Shown here piece by piece: positions 29,621 to 39,904 of a stretch of 64,000 nucleotides of DNA. How positions within the stretch are numbered: the stretch's first letter is position 1; every line of letters starts with the position of its first letter. Below the pieces are notes generated by a model. The model was not told the DNA's origin. It did not search any database and was given only the letters and a program-made list of their open reading frames with translations. The position numbers and the translations under genes were made by a program. This DNA is from Hyaloraphidium curvatum (taxonomy: Eukaryota > Monoblepharomycota > Hyaloraphidiomycetes > Hyaloraphidiales > Hyaloraphidiaceae): positions 1,192,501 to 1,256,500 of the forward strand of contig JAIVFI010000001.1 in NCBI GenBank assembly GCA_025558095.1. Direction: 5' to 3'.

Positions 29621-31372
29621 TTAGCACAGGTAGTTTTTGGGAACTGTGGAGCCGTACGCATCAGCAAACCGAAGAGTTGCGTCGTCAACCGAAGCCGTCG
29701 ACCCACCCGTGCCGCTCGTCGCGCCCTTCTTCTCCTGCTTGCCCGGTATCCCCTTCTTGAGCCAGCACTCCCCGCCCGCCGAGTCCGTGTTGTTCTCCCA
29801 CGTCCACGACTTGCACCTCGCCTCCCCGTGGCACAGCTCCGCGCACGCCTGCGGGGTGTCGGAGAACTGGTGGCGGTAGTCCATGCCCTGCCTGTTGACG
29901 TCCCTGTCCACGCGCGTGGCCATCTCCTTGCGCTCCTTTTCCGAGAGGAAGTTGGAGAAGATGCCGCCGTACGTGGTCGGCTGCCGCGCCTCGAGCTGCA
30001 CGCGGTCCACGTCGTAGAGCTTCTGGATCTGCCACGTCAGGAGGTGGTGGAACGTCGTGGGGCGGGAACACGGGTCTTCGGGCCACCACGACTTGGAGTT
30101 GGGCGGCTCGTTGTGGAAGTTGAGGTCCCTGTGGCCCTGCAGCAGGATCCCGGCGTCGCGGAGGCACAGCGCCGTGCGCACGTCGCCGGCCCAGCAGTCG
30201 CGGTAGCGCGCGATGCAGGCGTCGGCGATGGTGAGCATGCGGACGAGGGAGCCGCGGGACATCATGATGCCGGAGCCGCCGTGGGCAAACTGCGGGCCTT
30301 CGCCGTACTTGGAGACGCCGTCGCAGCCGACAAAGAGCTATAGAGACGGGCGGATGGTGAGTTGCGGGTCGGGCCCCGCGCAGGTAACGGGGCAGCTCAC
30401 CGTCGGGGCGCCAAAGTAGTACGAGCTGTCGGGATTCAGGCCCTCGACAGCCTTGGCGATGTTTTCGAGGAACAGATACGTGTCGTCGTCGATCATGAAG
30501 TACCAGTCCGCGTTGGGGAAGGCGTTCCACAGGTGCACGAACCCCGGCAGGTTCTTGTGCGCGTCCTTTTTCCACCCCTCGGCGGCATTGTCCGGCACGA
30601 TCGCGTCTTCCTTGCCGTGGTCCTCGTGCCGCCGGCGCAGCCGCTTGGCGCCCTTTGGCAGCTCGAGCTTCGGGGCGTGGAAGAAGGTCCGGTTCTCGGG
30701 CCGGTCCGCGTGCGGATCCAAGAAATCCGGGTGCGGCGGCTCCGTGTAGAGTGTGGAAAACACGTCGATCACGGGCCGCTCGCCGACGACGACGCCGGGC
30801 GCCTCGCCGATGAGGATCCAGTTGCGCACGTGGCGCAGGAACGAGGCGGCCTGAACCGGCACGCGCTGGTGGGCCGTGGCCGCGCCGGTCTTTACTGCGA
30901 TCGCAAACGAATCGTAGTTGGCGGCCTGCGGCACGAAGGTTGCCGGCCGCACGTGCTGTGCGAGGCGGGCGAGGAGCGCCTCCCTGGCCTTTTCCGAGCC
31001 CTTTGTCCGCAGCGACGCGTTGCGCCCGCCGCCGTCGCCAAGATCGAGCACGGCGTCCAGCCAGCCGTCGGCGAGGATCGCGTCGATGTCCGCGTCTGCC
31101 AGCGGCGGCGGGCGCCTCTCGCGCTCCTCGGCCGCGAGCAGCCGCCCCGCGATGCCGGCGACCCAGCTGCGCCCGTCCGCCGCGGCGCGCACATCGTCGA
31201 TGCTGAGACTGCGCCGCACGAGCAGCCACGCGACGGCGCCGGCCGTGATACACGCGGCAAAGAGCAGCCACGTCCGCACGGTTCCCCGCGACGACGGCCG
31301 CGACGACCGCCGCGGCGGCACGACCGGGCCGACGGTGTACTGCATCGGCAGGATCGGCCGCGCCCCCGACAT
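29621..31372 (-). CDS. Fringe-like type II glycosyltransferase with C-terminal PAN/apple-like domain
   Basis: Exons 31372-30401 and 30337-29621, joined in phase 0 by a 63-base intron, give about 562 residues. One membrane helix (residues about 35-52) after a basic N-terminus indicates a Golgi type II protein. The catalytic part has W-Y-F-M-I-D-D-D-T-Y near 290, giving the metal-binding DDD, then an F-A-H-G-G-S-G-I-M-M-S and W-A-G-D-V-R-T-A-L-C-L stretch typical of Fringe and core-1 galactosyltransferase relatives (GT31). Near 470-530 four or more Cys in the pattern C-x3-C...C-x-S-W-T-W...C-W-L-K resemble a PAN/apple carbohydrate- or protein-binding module. The gene at 60037 has the same architecture. 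Donor and acceptor sugars are unknown. Confidence 0.82.
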
Positions 31373-31527
31373 GGCGGCGGGCGGCCGGAGCGACCGGGGT
31401 CAACGGGAAGGGGCGGTGAGCGTGCGCGGTTTCGCGGCGGTCCCGCGCCTCCTCCAAAGCGCGTCTTCTGGTCAACACACCCGGTATTTGAAGGCTGATC
31501 AGAGTTCGATTTTATTGCAAACACGCG

Positions 31528-32571
31528 ATGCGGATCGTGGCGAAGGACGCCGTGCCCGGCCTGCTGGACGTCGACGCGACGCTGCGGGCCAATGCGCTCG
31601 CGCTCCGTGCTTTGCACCTGCAGGAAGCACAGGTGCCGCTGCGGACCGTGTTGGACGTCAGAGACGGCACATCGCTGTTCATGCCCGCGTGCTACGCGCC
31701 GGCGGGCGGCGGAGGTTCCTCCGGCGACGTGCTGGGCGTCAAGATCGTCTCGGTCATGCCCCGCAACGCGGAGCGCGGCCTCCCGCCCGTCACGGGCACC
31801 CTGATCGTGATGGACCCCACCACCGGCGCGATCCGCGGGCTCGTGGACGCGGAGGAGTCCACGGCGTGGCGGACGGCGGCCGGCTCGGCGCTCTCTGCCC
31901 TCGCCTTCTTCCGGGGGCGAGAATCCGAGGCGCGGAAGCTCGTGGTCTTTGGCGCGGGGCCGCAGTCCCATGCCCACGTGAAGTTCCTGCTGCACGTGCT
32001 GCCCTCGATCGCCTCCGTCGCGGTCGTCGGGCGGTCCGCGGAAAAGCTGGCCGAGTTCGTCACCCATCTCGCCCCGGAGCACCCCGGGGCGTCCTTCGCC
32101 CACCTCCTCGCCTCTGACCCCTCCCTCACCCCCACCATCTCTGACGCCGACATCATTGCCGCATGCACCTCCAGCTCCGCCCCCCTGTTCGACGGCTCCC
32201 TCCCCAAGCCGGGCTGTCACGTTATTGCGGTTGGGGCATACCGCCCCACCACGCGGGAACTGGACGTCGCGCTGATGCAGCGGGCGTGGTGCGTCGCGTG
32301 CGACTCGGCGGCGGCGTGTGGGAAGGAGGCGGGGGAGCTGCAGGGCCTGGGCGAGCCGGGGAGGGCCGTCGATTTGGGGTCGCTCTACGGCGTCGAGGAC
32401 GGGCGCGCGGTGCCGGATGCCGCCAAGTTGGAGGGGCTACGGGCGAAGTACGGCGGAGCGGGGCGGGACCTGTCGGTGTACAAGTCGGTCGGGGTGGCCG
32501 TGCAGGACGTGTTCATGGGCGAGATGCTGCTCTCGCGGGCGGAGGAGCGCGGGATCGGGAACGTGGTGTGA
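31528..32571 (+). CDS. Ornithine cyclodeaminase / mu-crystallin family enzyme
   Basis: A single-exon frame of 347 residues has the usual family length (about 310-350). The N-terminal part contains G-V-K-I-V-S-V-M-P-x-N and the T-G-T-L-I-V-M-D-P-T-T-G-A-I-R-G-L-V-D-A block. The Rossmann fold begins with V-V-F-G-A-G-P-Q-S-H-A-H near residue 140, the dinucleotide-binding glycine motif in which family members keep a Gln/His. Relatives include ornithine cyclodeaminase, alanine dehydrogenase, ketimine reductases and fungal siderophore or opine-type enzymes, so the reaction cannot be named, but NAD(P)-linked imine chemistry is likely. It starts 155 bp from the divergent glycosyltransferase and ends 84 bp from the convergent MDR gene. 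Confidence 0.88.
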   Translation: MRIVAKDAVPGLLDVDATLRANALALRALHLQEAQVPLRTVLDVRDGTSLFMPACYAPAGGGGSSGDVLGVKIVSVMPRNAERGLPPVTGTLIVMDPTTGAIRGLVDAEESTAWRTAAGSALSALAFFRGRESEARKLVVFGAGPQSHAHVKFLLHVLPSIASVAVVGRSAEKLAEFVTHLAPEHPGASFAHLLASDPSLTPTISDADIIAACTSSSAPLFDGSLPKPGCHVIAVGAYRPTTRELDVALMQRAWCVACDSAAACGKEAGELQGLGEPGRAVDLGSLYGVEDGRAVPDAAKLEGLRAKYGGAGRDLSVYKSVGVAVQDVFMGEMLLSRAEERGIGNVV

Positions 32572-32654
32572 TGGTGTCGGATCAGGTGGCACGCGTGTGT
32601 ATCTGGATCGCCAAGAGAGCGATCCGCACGGGCTTTTGTCTACATCTACGGAAT

Positions 32655-33937
32655 CTAGAGGTTCGGGGTCTCGGCGATGCGGTCTGGAAGCTGTGTCACC
32701 AGACAGATCTCGGCGACCGCCGGGAAGCCACTCACAGACGCACTTCTCGCCGCTGATCTTGCCCTCTTCCAGGAGCTTGAGGCCCTCCTTGACGCCGGCG
32801 AGGCCGCCGGGGACAACGCGGACGACGTTGGGCTTGAACTTGCCCTCCTCGAGCCACTTGCCCTGCGAACGCGGTTCAGTCAACGCTCGCCCTCCCACAC
32901 ACGCGCAACACACCCACCAGCTGCCTGAACCACCGCTCGGCAAACTTGTCTTCCTTTCCGACCTCGTGCGCGGTTCCCACCATGGTCCAGCCCGTCGAGA
33001 TGACGTTCTTGGGCAGCGTGGCCTCGGCGTCGGGCTGCAGCGGCAGCACCGTCGTGATCTTGCCGCCCTGGGGCTGCATCGCCTCCCCGAGGTCCTTGAA
33101 CGACGTCGAGTCGCCCGAGGGTGCCGCGTGCGCGTCGTAGGCGACGGTGACCGAGGTGCCCGAGGTGGCGATGGCGGCCTTGAGCTGGCCGACGACGTCG
33201 GGGGTGCGGTAGTCGATCACGGCGTCGCAGCCGAGCTCCTTGGCGAGCTTGGCGCCCGAGCCGGCCACGCCGATCCTGCAACGAACGGTCGATCAGCTTT
33301 GCTGGGGCTAGAAAACGGCGGGAGGCTTTTCGCACACGTAGTACCCGGCGAGCTTCGCCAGTTGCACGGTGAAGGCGCCCACGCTCGAGCTGGCCGCCCA
33401 CACGAGCACACCCTTGCCCTTGGCCTCGGGGTTAGGCTTGCCGTCCGCCGTGGGCTCGACCATGCCGAGTTTTACAAAGAGGCCGATCGCAGCCGTCATC
33501 GCGGCCAGTGGGAGCGTGGCCGCGTCCTCGAAGGTGGTCTTGGGGCCAAGCGGGAAGGTCGTCCACGCCGGGCAGACGGACAGGGTCTGGTACGCGCCGT
33601 ACTGGTTGCCGGAGGCCATTTTGGTGAAGCCGGCCACCTTGTCGCCCTTCTTGAACTCGGTCACGCCCTCGCCGACGGCCTCGATGTGGCCCGCGACGTC
33701 GTTGCCCTACGATGGCCGTATGAGCTGTCGCCAGGTCGCTCGGAAGACAGAAGGTACCTCAATTCCCTCGTAGAACTTGAACTTGCTCAGCTTCCAGTCC
33801 TTGGGGTTCGATGCGACGGCCACGTTGCGGATCAGAACTTCATTCTTGCCGGGAACGGGCGGGAACGGCGTCTGCGGGTTGGGCTGCAGGACGGCACCCT
33901 CGGCCTGGGTGAGGACGACGGCGGGAGGGGCAGCCAT
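32655..33937 (-). CDS. MDR-family enoyl/quinone reductase (zinc-free)
   Basis: Five exons, 33937-33758, 33706-33336, 33275-32918, 32862-32736 and 32683-32655, join in phase to 354 residues. The last exon encodes only ten residues and completes the expected G-E-K-C-V-Y-R-I-A-E-T-P-N-L end. Family features include N-P-K-D-W-K-L near 45, G-N-D-V-A-G-H-I-E-A-V-G at the second exon start, the A-A-T-L-P-L-A-A-M-T-A substrate-loop region and the nucleotide-binding V-W-A-A-S-S-S-V-G. No structural-zinc cysteine cluster is present, placing it with the fungal trans-enoyl reductase/quinone reductase branch of the medium-chain dehydrogenases. NADPH dependence is likely. The native substrate is unknown and there is no biosynthetic cluster around it. 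Confidence 0.87.
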
Positions 33938-34146
33938 TGGGTCGACGGTTGCGAGGGTTGCGGAGGAGACGGCGACGGGACTAGGAATGCTTTGGGAGAA
34001 TAACGTGCCACGGGCTGTTCTTTGGGAGATGGTGCCACGGGCCGGGCCCGCTGTTTACCCGACTGCGAGGCGTCCGCCGTCGCTCACACGACCATGTCTC
34101 GGTCAGGAGGTATAATCAGCACACCAATACACGCTACATCAGCACG

Positions 34147-35934
34147 TCACGCCCTCCTCGACGCCTTTTTGGATGTCGCCTGCGGCTTCGCGATCCGCCA
34201 CAGTTCCGCCTCCCCGCTCTCGTCAGCATTATCCTCGTCGTCCGCGTCTGCGGGCGCCGGTTGATCGCGCCCGGATTCCTCCGACGTATCGTCCGCGAAA
34301 GCGGCTCCGTTGCCCGCGAGCTCCACGTCCGCGAGGTGTCCCGTCGAGGAGGCCGATTCGGCGCCGTCGAGGCGCAGTGGAGGCTTCTTCTTGCTCTTGG
34401 CCTTCTTCTTCTTCGCTTTAGCTGCCGCAACCCCGGGAGCATCGGCGGGCGCCGATTCCTGTCCGGTGACGGTCTCCTGCTCCTCGAGAGCAGCCACAAC
34501 CATCTTCTCTCTTTCCTCTTCCGTAATCGTTCGCACCACGTAGCCCTCCGAGCCTCTCCGCACATGTCGCGGGCCTTCGTCGGCCGCCTTCGCGCTCCCA
34601 AGCTCAACGTCCGCATCCAGCTGGACCGGCGCCGCCGGATCGTCGTACCGCGGTGGCGGGGGGGGAGCCGCGCCGTGGCCTTTCTTCTTCCCGTAAAAGT
34701 CGTAGTACTCGGGCGGCGGGTACATGACCACGACGTGCTTCCGCCCGCCGTGCTCCACGATGGTTCCGTTGCGCCGCGCCGTCTCGTTGACCTCGAACTG
34801 GATCCCGTCGCCCTCGGGGGCCTGCGGCAGGAACCACAGCCACGGGTTTGAGCCGAGGACCTGCTTGAAATTGCGGTACCAGCCCAGGTCGTAGGGTACG
34901 CGGGCGCGCTCGGCAGGCAGCCGGCCCTTTTCGACCAGCTTGTCCATGCGCTCCTTCTCGAACGTCTCGATGGTCGTCGTGTTGACGCCGAGGTAGTAGG
35001 TCTGGAACAGCGTGAGGATAAAGACCGTGAAAAGGAGGACGGCGCAGAGGATGATGTTGCAGATCATGAAGACGAGCTCCGAGAGTCCCGCCTGGGGAGT
35101 CGCGTACTTGGCCAGGTCCGCGGCGCCCTCCGTGTGTGGCCACGGGGTGCGGTAGTACCGGTCGAGGGCGTTGTTGAGGCTCACGAGCGCGTAGATCCGC
35201 ATGCCGATGAGGGAAAGGTTGTAGATGACGCCGAACGAGGTAAAGACGAGGAAACGATAGAAGTGGCCCAGGTTGTTTTGGCCGACGCACACGTTGACCC
35301 AAGGGCCTGCGAGACGAAAGTTAGCAGGCACCAGGCCCATTTCGGTGATACACCCACAGTGGTGGTCCATTTTCAGAACGCAAATATTGCAGTCGCTACA
35401 GTGGTGCGAGCGCGGAGGCTTGTAGCACTGGCAGGTCTTGCAGTACCGCGGCTCGCTCGTGCTCTTCTTGAGCTCCAGCACCATGGCAACAATCTCCTCC
35501 CCCTGCGACTCCCGGCGAGACCCGTCGCCCTTCTTCCCCTTGTTCTTGCGCCGCATGGTCCCATCCCGATCAGCTTTTCCGTTGCCGGTCGCGCTCTCCA
35601 CCAGCGGCTTGTCCGGCGCGTCGTCGTCCGAGACCTCGGCCTCCTCGTCGTCCTTGCTGTGGGCGACCCTGCCTCGCCACGGATCGTAGCCCTTCGGCGT
35701 CGTGCCAGGACCCGTGTACATGGTCAACCAGTAGTACACCCAGAGCGCAAACACGGCGACGTGGAACGGCAAGGTCAGCTTGAAGTAGGTCCCGACCGAG
35801 TAGTAGGTGAGCCAGGGCCAGAAGATGTACACATTCGACGTGACGGGGATAAAGGTAATGAGGAAGAGGACGAACGTGACAAAGCCGAAACCCTCCCAGG
35901 TCTTGAACCCGAGCGGCGGTCGGCAGCAACCCAT
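34147..35934 (-). CDS. DHHC-type protein S-palmitoyltransferase
   Basis: Exons 35934-35358 and 35306-34147 give about 578 residues. Two membrane helices near 15-35 and 50-70 precede the cytosolic Cys-rich domain (residues about 160-200), with Y-C-x2-C...H-H-C-x2-C and the catalytic D-H-H-C. The DHHC is followed by P-W-V-N-V-C-V-G-Q-N-N only after the 51-base intron is removed, the donor lying between the last two bases of the catalytic Cys codon. Two further helices and a long acidic/basic tail follow. The enzyme attaches fatty acids to cysteines of membrane proteins. The first residues, M-G-C-C, are themselves a plausible lipidation site. The intron is a multiple of three and has no stop, so retention would insert 17 residues in the active site. 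Confidence 0.9.
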   Translation of the reverse strand: MGCCRPPLGFKTWEGFGFVTFVLFLITFIPVTSNVYIFWPWLTYYSVGTYFKLTLPFHVAVFALWVYYWLTMYTGPGTTPKGYDPWRGRVAHSKDDEEAEVSDDDAPDKPLVESATGNGKADRDGTMRRKNKGKKGDGSRRESQGEEIVAMVLELKKSTSEPRYCKTCQCYKPPRSHHCSDCNICVLKMDHHCGCITEMGLVPANFRLAGPWVNVCVGQNNLGHFYRFLVFTSFGVIYNLSLIGMRIYALVSLNNALDRYYRTPWPHTEGAADLAKYATPQAGLSELVFMICNIILCAVLLFTVFILTLFQTYYLGVNTTTIETFEKERMDKLVEKGRLPAERARVPYDLGWYRNFKQVLGSNPWLWFLPQAPEGDGIQFEVNETARRNGTIVEHGGRKHVVVMYPPPEYYDFYGKKKGHGAAPPPPPRYDDPAAPVQLDADVELGSAKAADEGPRHVRRGSEGYVVRTITEEEREKMVVAALEEQETVTGQESAPADAPGVAAAKAKKKKAKSKKKPPLRLDGAESASSTGHLADVELAGNGAAFADDTSEESGRDQPAPADADDEDNADESGEAELWRIAKPQATSKKASRRA

Positions 35935-36240
35935 GGCTCGTCAAGGGCGCGACCAGAGTGGCTCAGGTCCAAACACGAGCGCCGAATGGCACGGGGAAAG
36001 CAGTAGCGCCGCTGAGCCGGAAACACGGATTTGATCCGCAGAGGGCCCCCACGCAGGCCCACGGCCGCGCTCCGAACTACCAGAACGATTTGCAGCTGTC
36101 CACTGGAGGCCGCAGGAACAAAGAAATCGGAAGTTCGGCCGACGCGCGACGGCGCCTGGAACTGGCGAGGGATTTCGCGGGCGCAAGCACTCACGCCGAC
36201 GGCAGCGGAGTTGGCGCAAAGAAACAACTACTGAATGCAA
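35935..36240. other. 306-bp divergent intergenic region
   Basis: This lies between the 5' ends of the palmitoyltransferase (minus) and the F-box gene (plus) and should contain both promoters. I see no TATA-like element, repeat or additional reading frame of good quality. Confidence 0.4.
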
Positions 36241-38028
36241 ATGGACGCAGAGGATGGCGACGGGATCGTCGAGGTGGCCCCTACGCGGCCGGCTGCCTCG
36301 CTGCCGATCGAAGTCCTCCTCAACTGTTTCGGACGCCTGGGCAAGCGGGACGTATTCGCTATCGCAACTGTCAACCGGCATTGGAGCAGTGCAGCCGTAC
36401 TGATGCTTTGGGCGGAGGTGGATCTATCCTCCGTGTCGACGACAAAGGCCGGGATCCGTTTGAGCCTGCTCGACCGCGTGGGCAAACCTCTTTCGGGCCC
36501 TTCGAGCCCGCAAAAGACGGAGTCGTCGCCGACCACGGATGCACCGGCAAGCCTGCCGCCAGATCCGTCGGGCGGACTGGACTACGGCTCAATCGTGAAG
36601 GTGCTCACGGCCCGCAGCTGCGATGTCGGGTCCTTGAAGGGCATCTTTGCCAAATGCCGTGCGATTACGCGCCTCGATCTCGCGAGATCAACATTCCGAT
36701 CCCTGCCGAAATCGTTCGACGACGTGTCGGCGTCGCCGTTTGCCTGTTTCGCCGCGACGCTGCGCGCGCTCGACGTCTCCCAGTGCGTCCTCCCCGGGGG
36801 CCGCGAGCATGCCATCCTCGGACTGCTCGCGCTGCATGCGGGGACGCTGGAGAGTCTTAAGATGCACTACACCAGCCTGCGCACATCGGACATCGTCGAC
36901 TTCTTCTGTGGCCCACAGGGAGGCGAATCGGACGAATCGGAAGCCGAGACGCCGAGTTCGGGGCCCCCGCACTTCCGCTCGCTCAACGAGCTTTTCATCG
37001 GCGCGCACCGGGCCAGGTTCACCCCGGAGCAGGGACTGCGGCTCGCCGAGCGCCTGACACCGCGGCTGAAGTCGCTGGGCCTTTTTGGCCAGGACAGGGC
37101 CCTCCTCAAGGACTTTCTTCCGCGCTGCGCGGATCTGGAGACTCTTACCCTGGGGGCCACCGAGTTTCGTCCGCTCGGACGGTTCGCCGAGGCGGCGCAG
37201 GGAATCATTGGGCTCATGACGCAGGCTTTCCGCGCCGAGCTGCCTTGTTCCGACGGGTCTGGCGAGGGCAAAGCGGACAACGTCCCTGCCGAACTTGTTC
37301 CTGAGCCGCCCGTCGTGCCGCCGATCAAGCGGCTCTTTCTTTTCGGCGGGTACTGGACGCTCCCCCTCCTGGAAGCCATGGCCGATCGCCTCCGCGGCTC
37401 GCTACGTCACCTCGCCGTCTCCAACTTCACCTCCGTTTTCCGCGAGCGCGCGGGAAGTTATTTTTGCCGCAACTCTTTGGACGGCGTGAGCGCAATGGCG
37501 GCGTACCTGAACCGGCTCGAGATCCTCGACGTGCACGTGCCGAAAGACCTCCTCCCCTCGGGCGTGCAGGGCCTCGTTGCGATCGCGGCCGGGGCGGGAG
37601 CGAAGCTATCCACGGCACGTTTCCGCAGCGCGATTGAAGACGGCTCTGACGGCTTCGGCGAGCTGGACGAGGGGATCGCGGGCCTCCAACCCGAGGCGCT
37701 CGAACCGATTGCTGCAACGCTCGAAACGCTCGAGCTGCCCGCGCTGTTCTTTGACGGTCCACCGGCGTTCCTCGCGGCCGTAAAGCCGCTGGCGCGGCTG
37801 CGGGAGCTGTCCCTGCGGGACGTCAACAAGGACACGTACGATTCGATCCTCGCCGTGTTTGAGGACGGGGCGGAGGAGGCGAGGAGGTTCCGCGGGGACG
37901 CGGTGTTTGCGAGGAAGCAGGTGCTGAACCGTTTCGGCGCGATCGCAAAGGAAAGGACCGTGGCGATCAGGAGCAGGGGTGCGATCGAGCAGCTCCTTTT
38001 GGAATTGTCAGCGACCGACGATGAATGA
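36241..38028 (+). CDS. F-box protein
   Basis: A single-exon frame of 595 residues from the ATG at 36241 (36235 also in frame). The F-box lies at about residues 20-62: S-L-P-I-E-V-L-L-N-C-F followed by a helix and C-terminal W-x-x-V-D-L. F-box proteins recruit substrates to SCF ubiquitin ligases through Skp1. The rest contains irregular leucine-rich stretches (for example L-K-S-L-G-L-F, L-E-T-L-T-L-G, L-R-E-L-S-L-R-D) that fit a degenerate LRR solenoid. The substrate is unknown. The two other F-box-like genes in the window (53.8 and 61.5 kb) are not close copies of this one. Confidence 0.78.
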   Translation: MDAEDGDGIVEVAPTRPAASLPIEVLLNCFGRLGKRDVFAIATVNRHWSSAAVLMLWAEVDLSSVSTTKAGIRLSLLDRVGKPLSGPSSPQKTESSPTTDAPASLPPDPSGGLDYGSIVKVLTARSCDVGSLKGIFAKCRAITRLDLARSTFRSLPKSFDDVSASPFACFAATLRALDVSQCVLPGGREHAILGLLALHAGTLESLKMHYTSLRTSDIVDFFCGPQGGESDESEAETPSSGPPHFRSLNELFIGAHRARFTPEQGLRLAERLTPRLKSLGLFGQDRALLKDFLPRCADLETLTLGATEFRPLGRFAEAAQGIIGLMTQAFRAELPCSDGSGEGKADNVPAELVPEPPVVPPIKRLFLFGGYWTLPLLEAMADRLRGSLRHLAVSNFTSVFRERAGSYFCRNSLDGVSAMAAYLNRLEILDVHVPKDLLPSGVQGLVAIAAGAGAKLSTARFRSAIEDGSDGFGELDEGIAGLQPEALEPIAATLETLELPALFFDGPPAFLAAVKPLARLRELSLRDVNKDTYDSILAVFEDGAEEARRFRGDAVFARKQVLNRFGAIAKERTVAIRSRGAIEQLLLELSATDDE

Positions 38029-38092
38029 GATTCTTGATCCTCGGGCGGTGCAATGAGTCTGTGATCGACACGCGACGTGTCAACATCTCGAG

Positions 38093-39407
38093 ATGGCCGC
38101 GACTCCGAGCCCGACTGAGGTCCTGCTCGTCGAGAAACACGTCAAGTACATTCAGGAACTCGACACGGTGCTCCCTGCTGCCCGGAACGCGCAACGCCGG
38201 GGGTCCTGACGCGCAGTTTCTCGACAGCGGACGGATGAGTTCGAGTACTGGCTCGCAGAGCACCTCCGCCTTAGCGGCCTATATTGGGGTCTGACAGCGC
38301 TCGATTTGATGGACCGAGCGGACGCGCTGGACCGCGTTGCCGTGGTGGACTTCGTTCGGAGGTGCCAGCACCCCGGCGGCGGATTCGGCGGCAGCCCGGG
38401 GCACGACCCGCACATGCTGTACACGCTGAGCGCGCTTCAAGTACTGGCCATTCTGGACGCGTTGGACGGCGTGGACGCGGAGAAGGCGGCAGAGTGTGGG
38501 TGGTGTCCCTTGAGGGGACGCGGGCAACCAACCTGGGCGCCTTTCGCAGACATCCTGGGGCTGCAGCAGCCCGACGGCACGTTCGCCGGGGACAAATGGG
38601 GCGAGATCGACACCCGCTTCACGTACTGCGCGCTGCAGGCGCTGGCGATCCTGGGGAAGCTCGGGGAGCTGGACCTGGCCAAGATCGCGGCGCGGCTGCG
38701 CGAGTGCATGAATTTTGACGGGGGTTTCGGCAACGTGCCGGGGGCCGAGAGCCATGCCGGCCACAGTGGGTCGCTTCGTTGGCGGTGGAGGCGGGGATCA
38801 CTGACCATTTGCCACCACCGACCAAACCCAGTATTTACGTGCGTCGGGGCGCTCGCCATCGCGGAACGGCTCGAGTTGGTGGACGCAGATCTGCTCGGAT
38901 GGTGGCTCGCCGAGCGGCAGCTCCCCAACGGCGGCCTGAACGGCCGGCCGGAGAAGCTCGAGGACGTGTGCTACTCGTGGTGGGTCCTGTCCTCCCTCAG
39001 CGTGCTGGACAGGCTCGGATGGATCGACGGGGGCAAGCTCAAGCGGTTCATACTGTCGTGCCAGGTGGGGATCGCCGTCCGGTGCGGTGCGTCGGATCTC
39101 CGCCTTCCCGCTAAGATTAGTCACCCCATTTGGTTTTGGGGTCCTCGTCCGGCCACCAGGACGGCGAGGCCGGCGGCATCGCAGACCGACCGGGCGACAT
39201 GCCCGATGTGTTCCACACGCTTTTCGGCGTCGCTGGTGGGTTTTGTGCGCGGTTGTTCAGTCAGGGGTCCTTAGCGCCACTCCGCCAGGGCTCTCGCTTC
39301 TAGGGTACCCGGGCCTGAAGGCGGTTGACCCCGTGTACTGCCTGCCGGCCCACGTGGTTGATCGGATGGGGCTCCGAAAGAGCTCTTGGAGCGAGTACTT
39401 TGCATAG
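38093..39407 (+). CDS. BET2: Rab geranylgeranyltransferase beta subunit
   Basis: Six exons, 38093-38167, 38228-38495, 38550-38765, 38832-39064, 39160-39235 and 39289-39407, join in phase to 328 residues, the usual family length. It shows the prenyltransferase beta repeats: [35 protein letters not shown], the [19 protein letters not shown] block, and zinc-site D-V-C-Y-S-W-W plus [14 protein letters not shown] at the end. It forms a dimer with the Bet4 alpha subunit and, with REP, adds geranylgeranyl groups to Rab C-termini. Exon boundaries were fixed by reading phase and by matching these conserved blocks. No single exon covers more than a third of the protein, so it is easy to miss by ORF search. 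Confidence 0.94.
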
Positions 39408-39904
39408 ACGTGGTTCGTCCGTTGGCTTTGCGTGGTCGGCAGAGGGGTCGGGTGGAAATCTCGGCCCGCCCCTGCCGACCGCCCGAGTCTATTGCTTGCG
39501 CTGACTCGCACGGCCTGCACCATTTTCGCGCCGCCGCCCCGCGCTAGCCCGTCGCTTTAGGGCGGACCGATATAAGAAGCCTGCTGCGCGGCGTGAGCCG
39601 GCTCCGTGCCGCCGCCGGACTCTCCAATCTCGCGGCATCTCCCGCGGACCGCATAGATCCGTGACGCGGTCCCGCAGGTCAGTGCCCGCCGGCCGCCGCC
39701 GCTCCGCATTTTATTCGGCCGATATTGACATTCGTCCCGCCGCTCCGCCCGCCGCCGCCCGCCGCTGCCACGCAGGCCGGTCGCCGCTCCGGAACATTGC
39801 CCCCGCAGAAAACGGCGTCCCCCACCGCCGCCCGCCTCGTGTGCCGCGCCCGGATGCGCCTGCCCCGGCAATTTTAGCCTTTCTCCGAGCCGATCCGTAC
39901 CGCA
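39408..39904. other. 497-bp intergenic region upstream of the GATA factor
   Basis: This long gap in a compact genome contains no convincing reading frame. A TATAAG lies at 39570-39575, about 330 bases before the GATA-factor ATG, and the following GC-rich, pyrimidine-rich stretch looks like a long 5' untranslated leader. Confidence 0.4.
39570..39575 (+). promoter_or_regulatory. Possible TATA element of the GATA-factor gene
   Basis: TATAAG stands out in a very GC-rich stretch and is correctly oriented. Its distance from the ATG would require a leader of roughly 300 bases, so this is tentative. Confidence 0.25.

Noticed and set aside
30362-31498. A 378-residue plus-strand frame opposite the first Fringe-like gene
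   Set aside because: Antisense shadow without domains. The minus strand carries the DDD motif, membrane anchor and Cys-rich tail.
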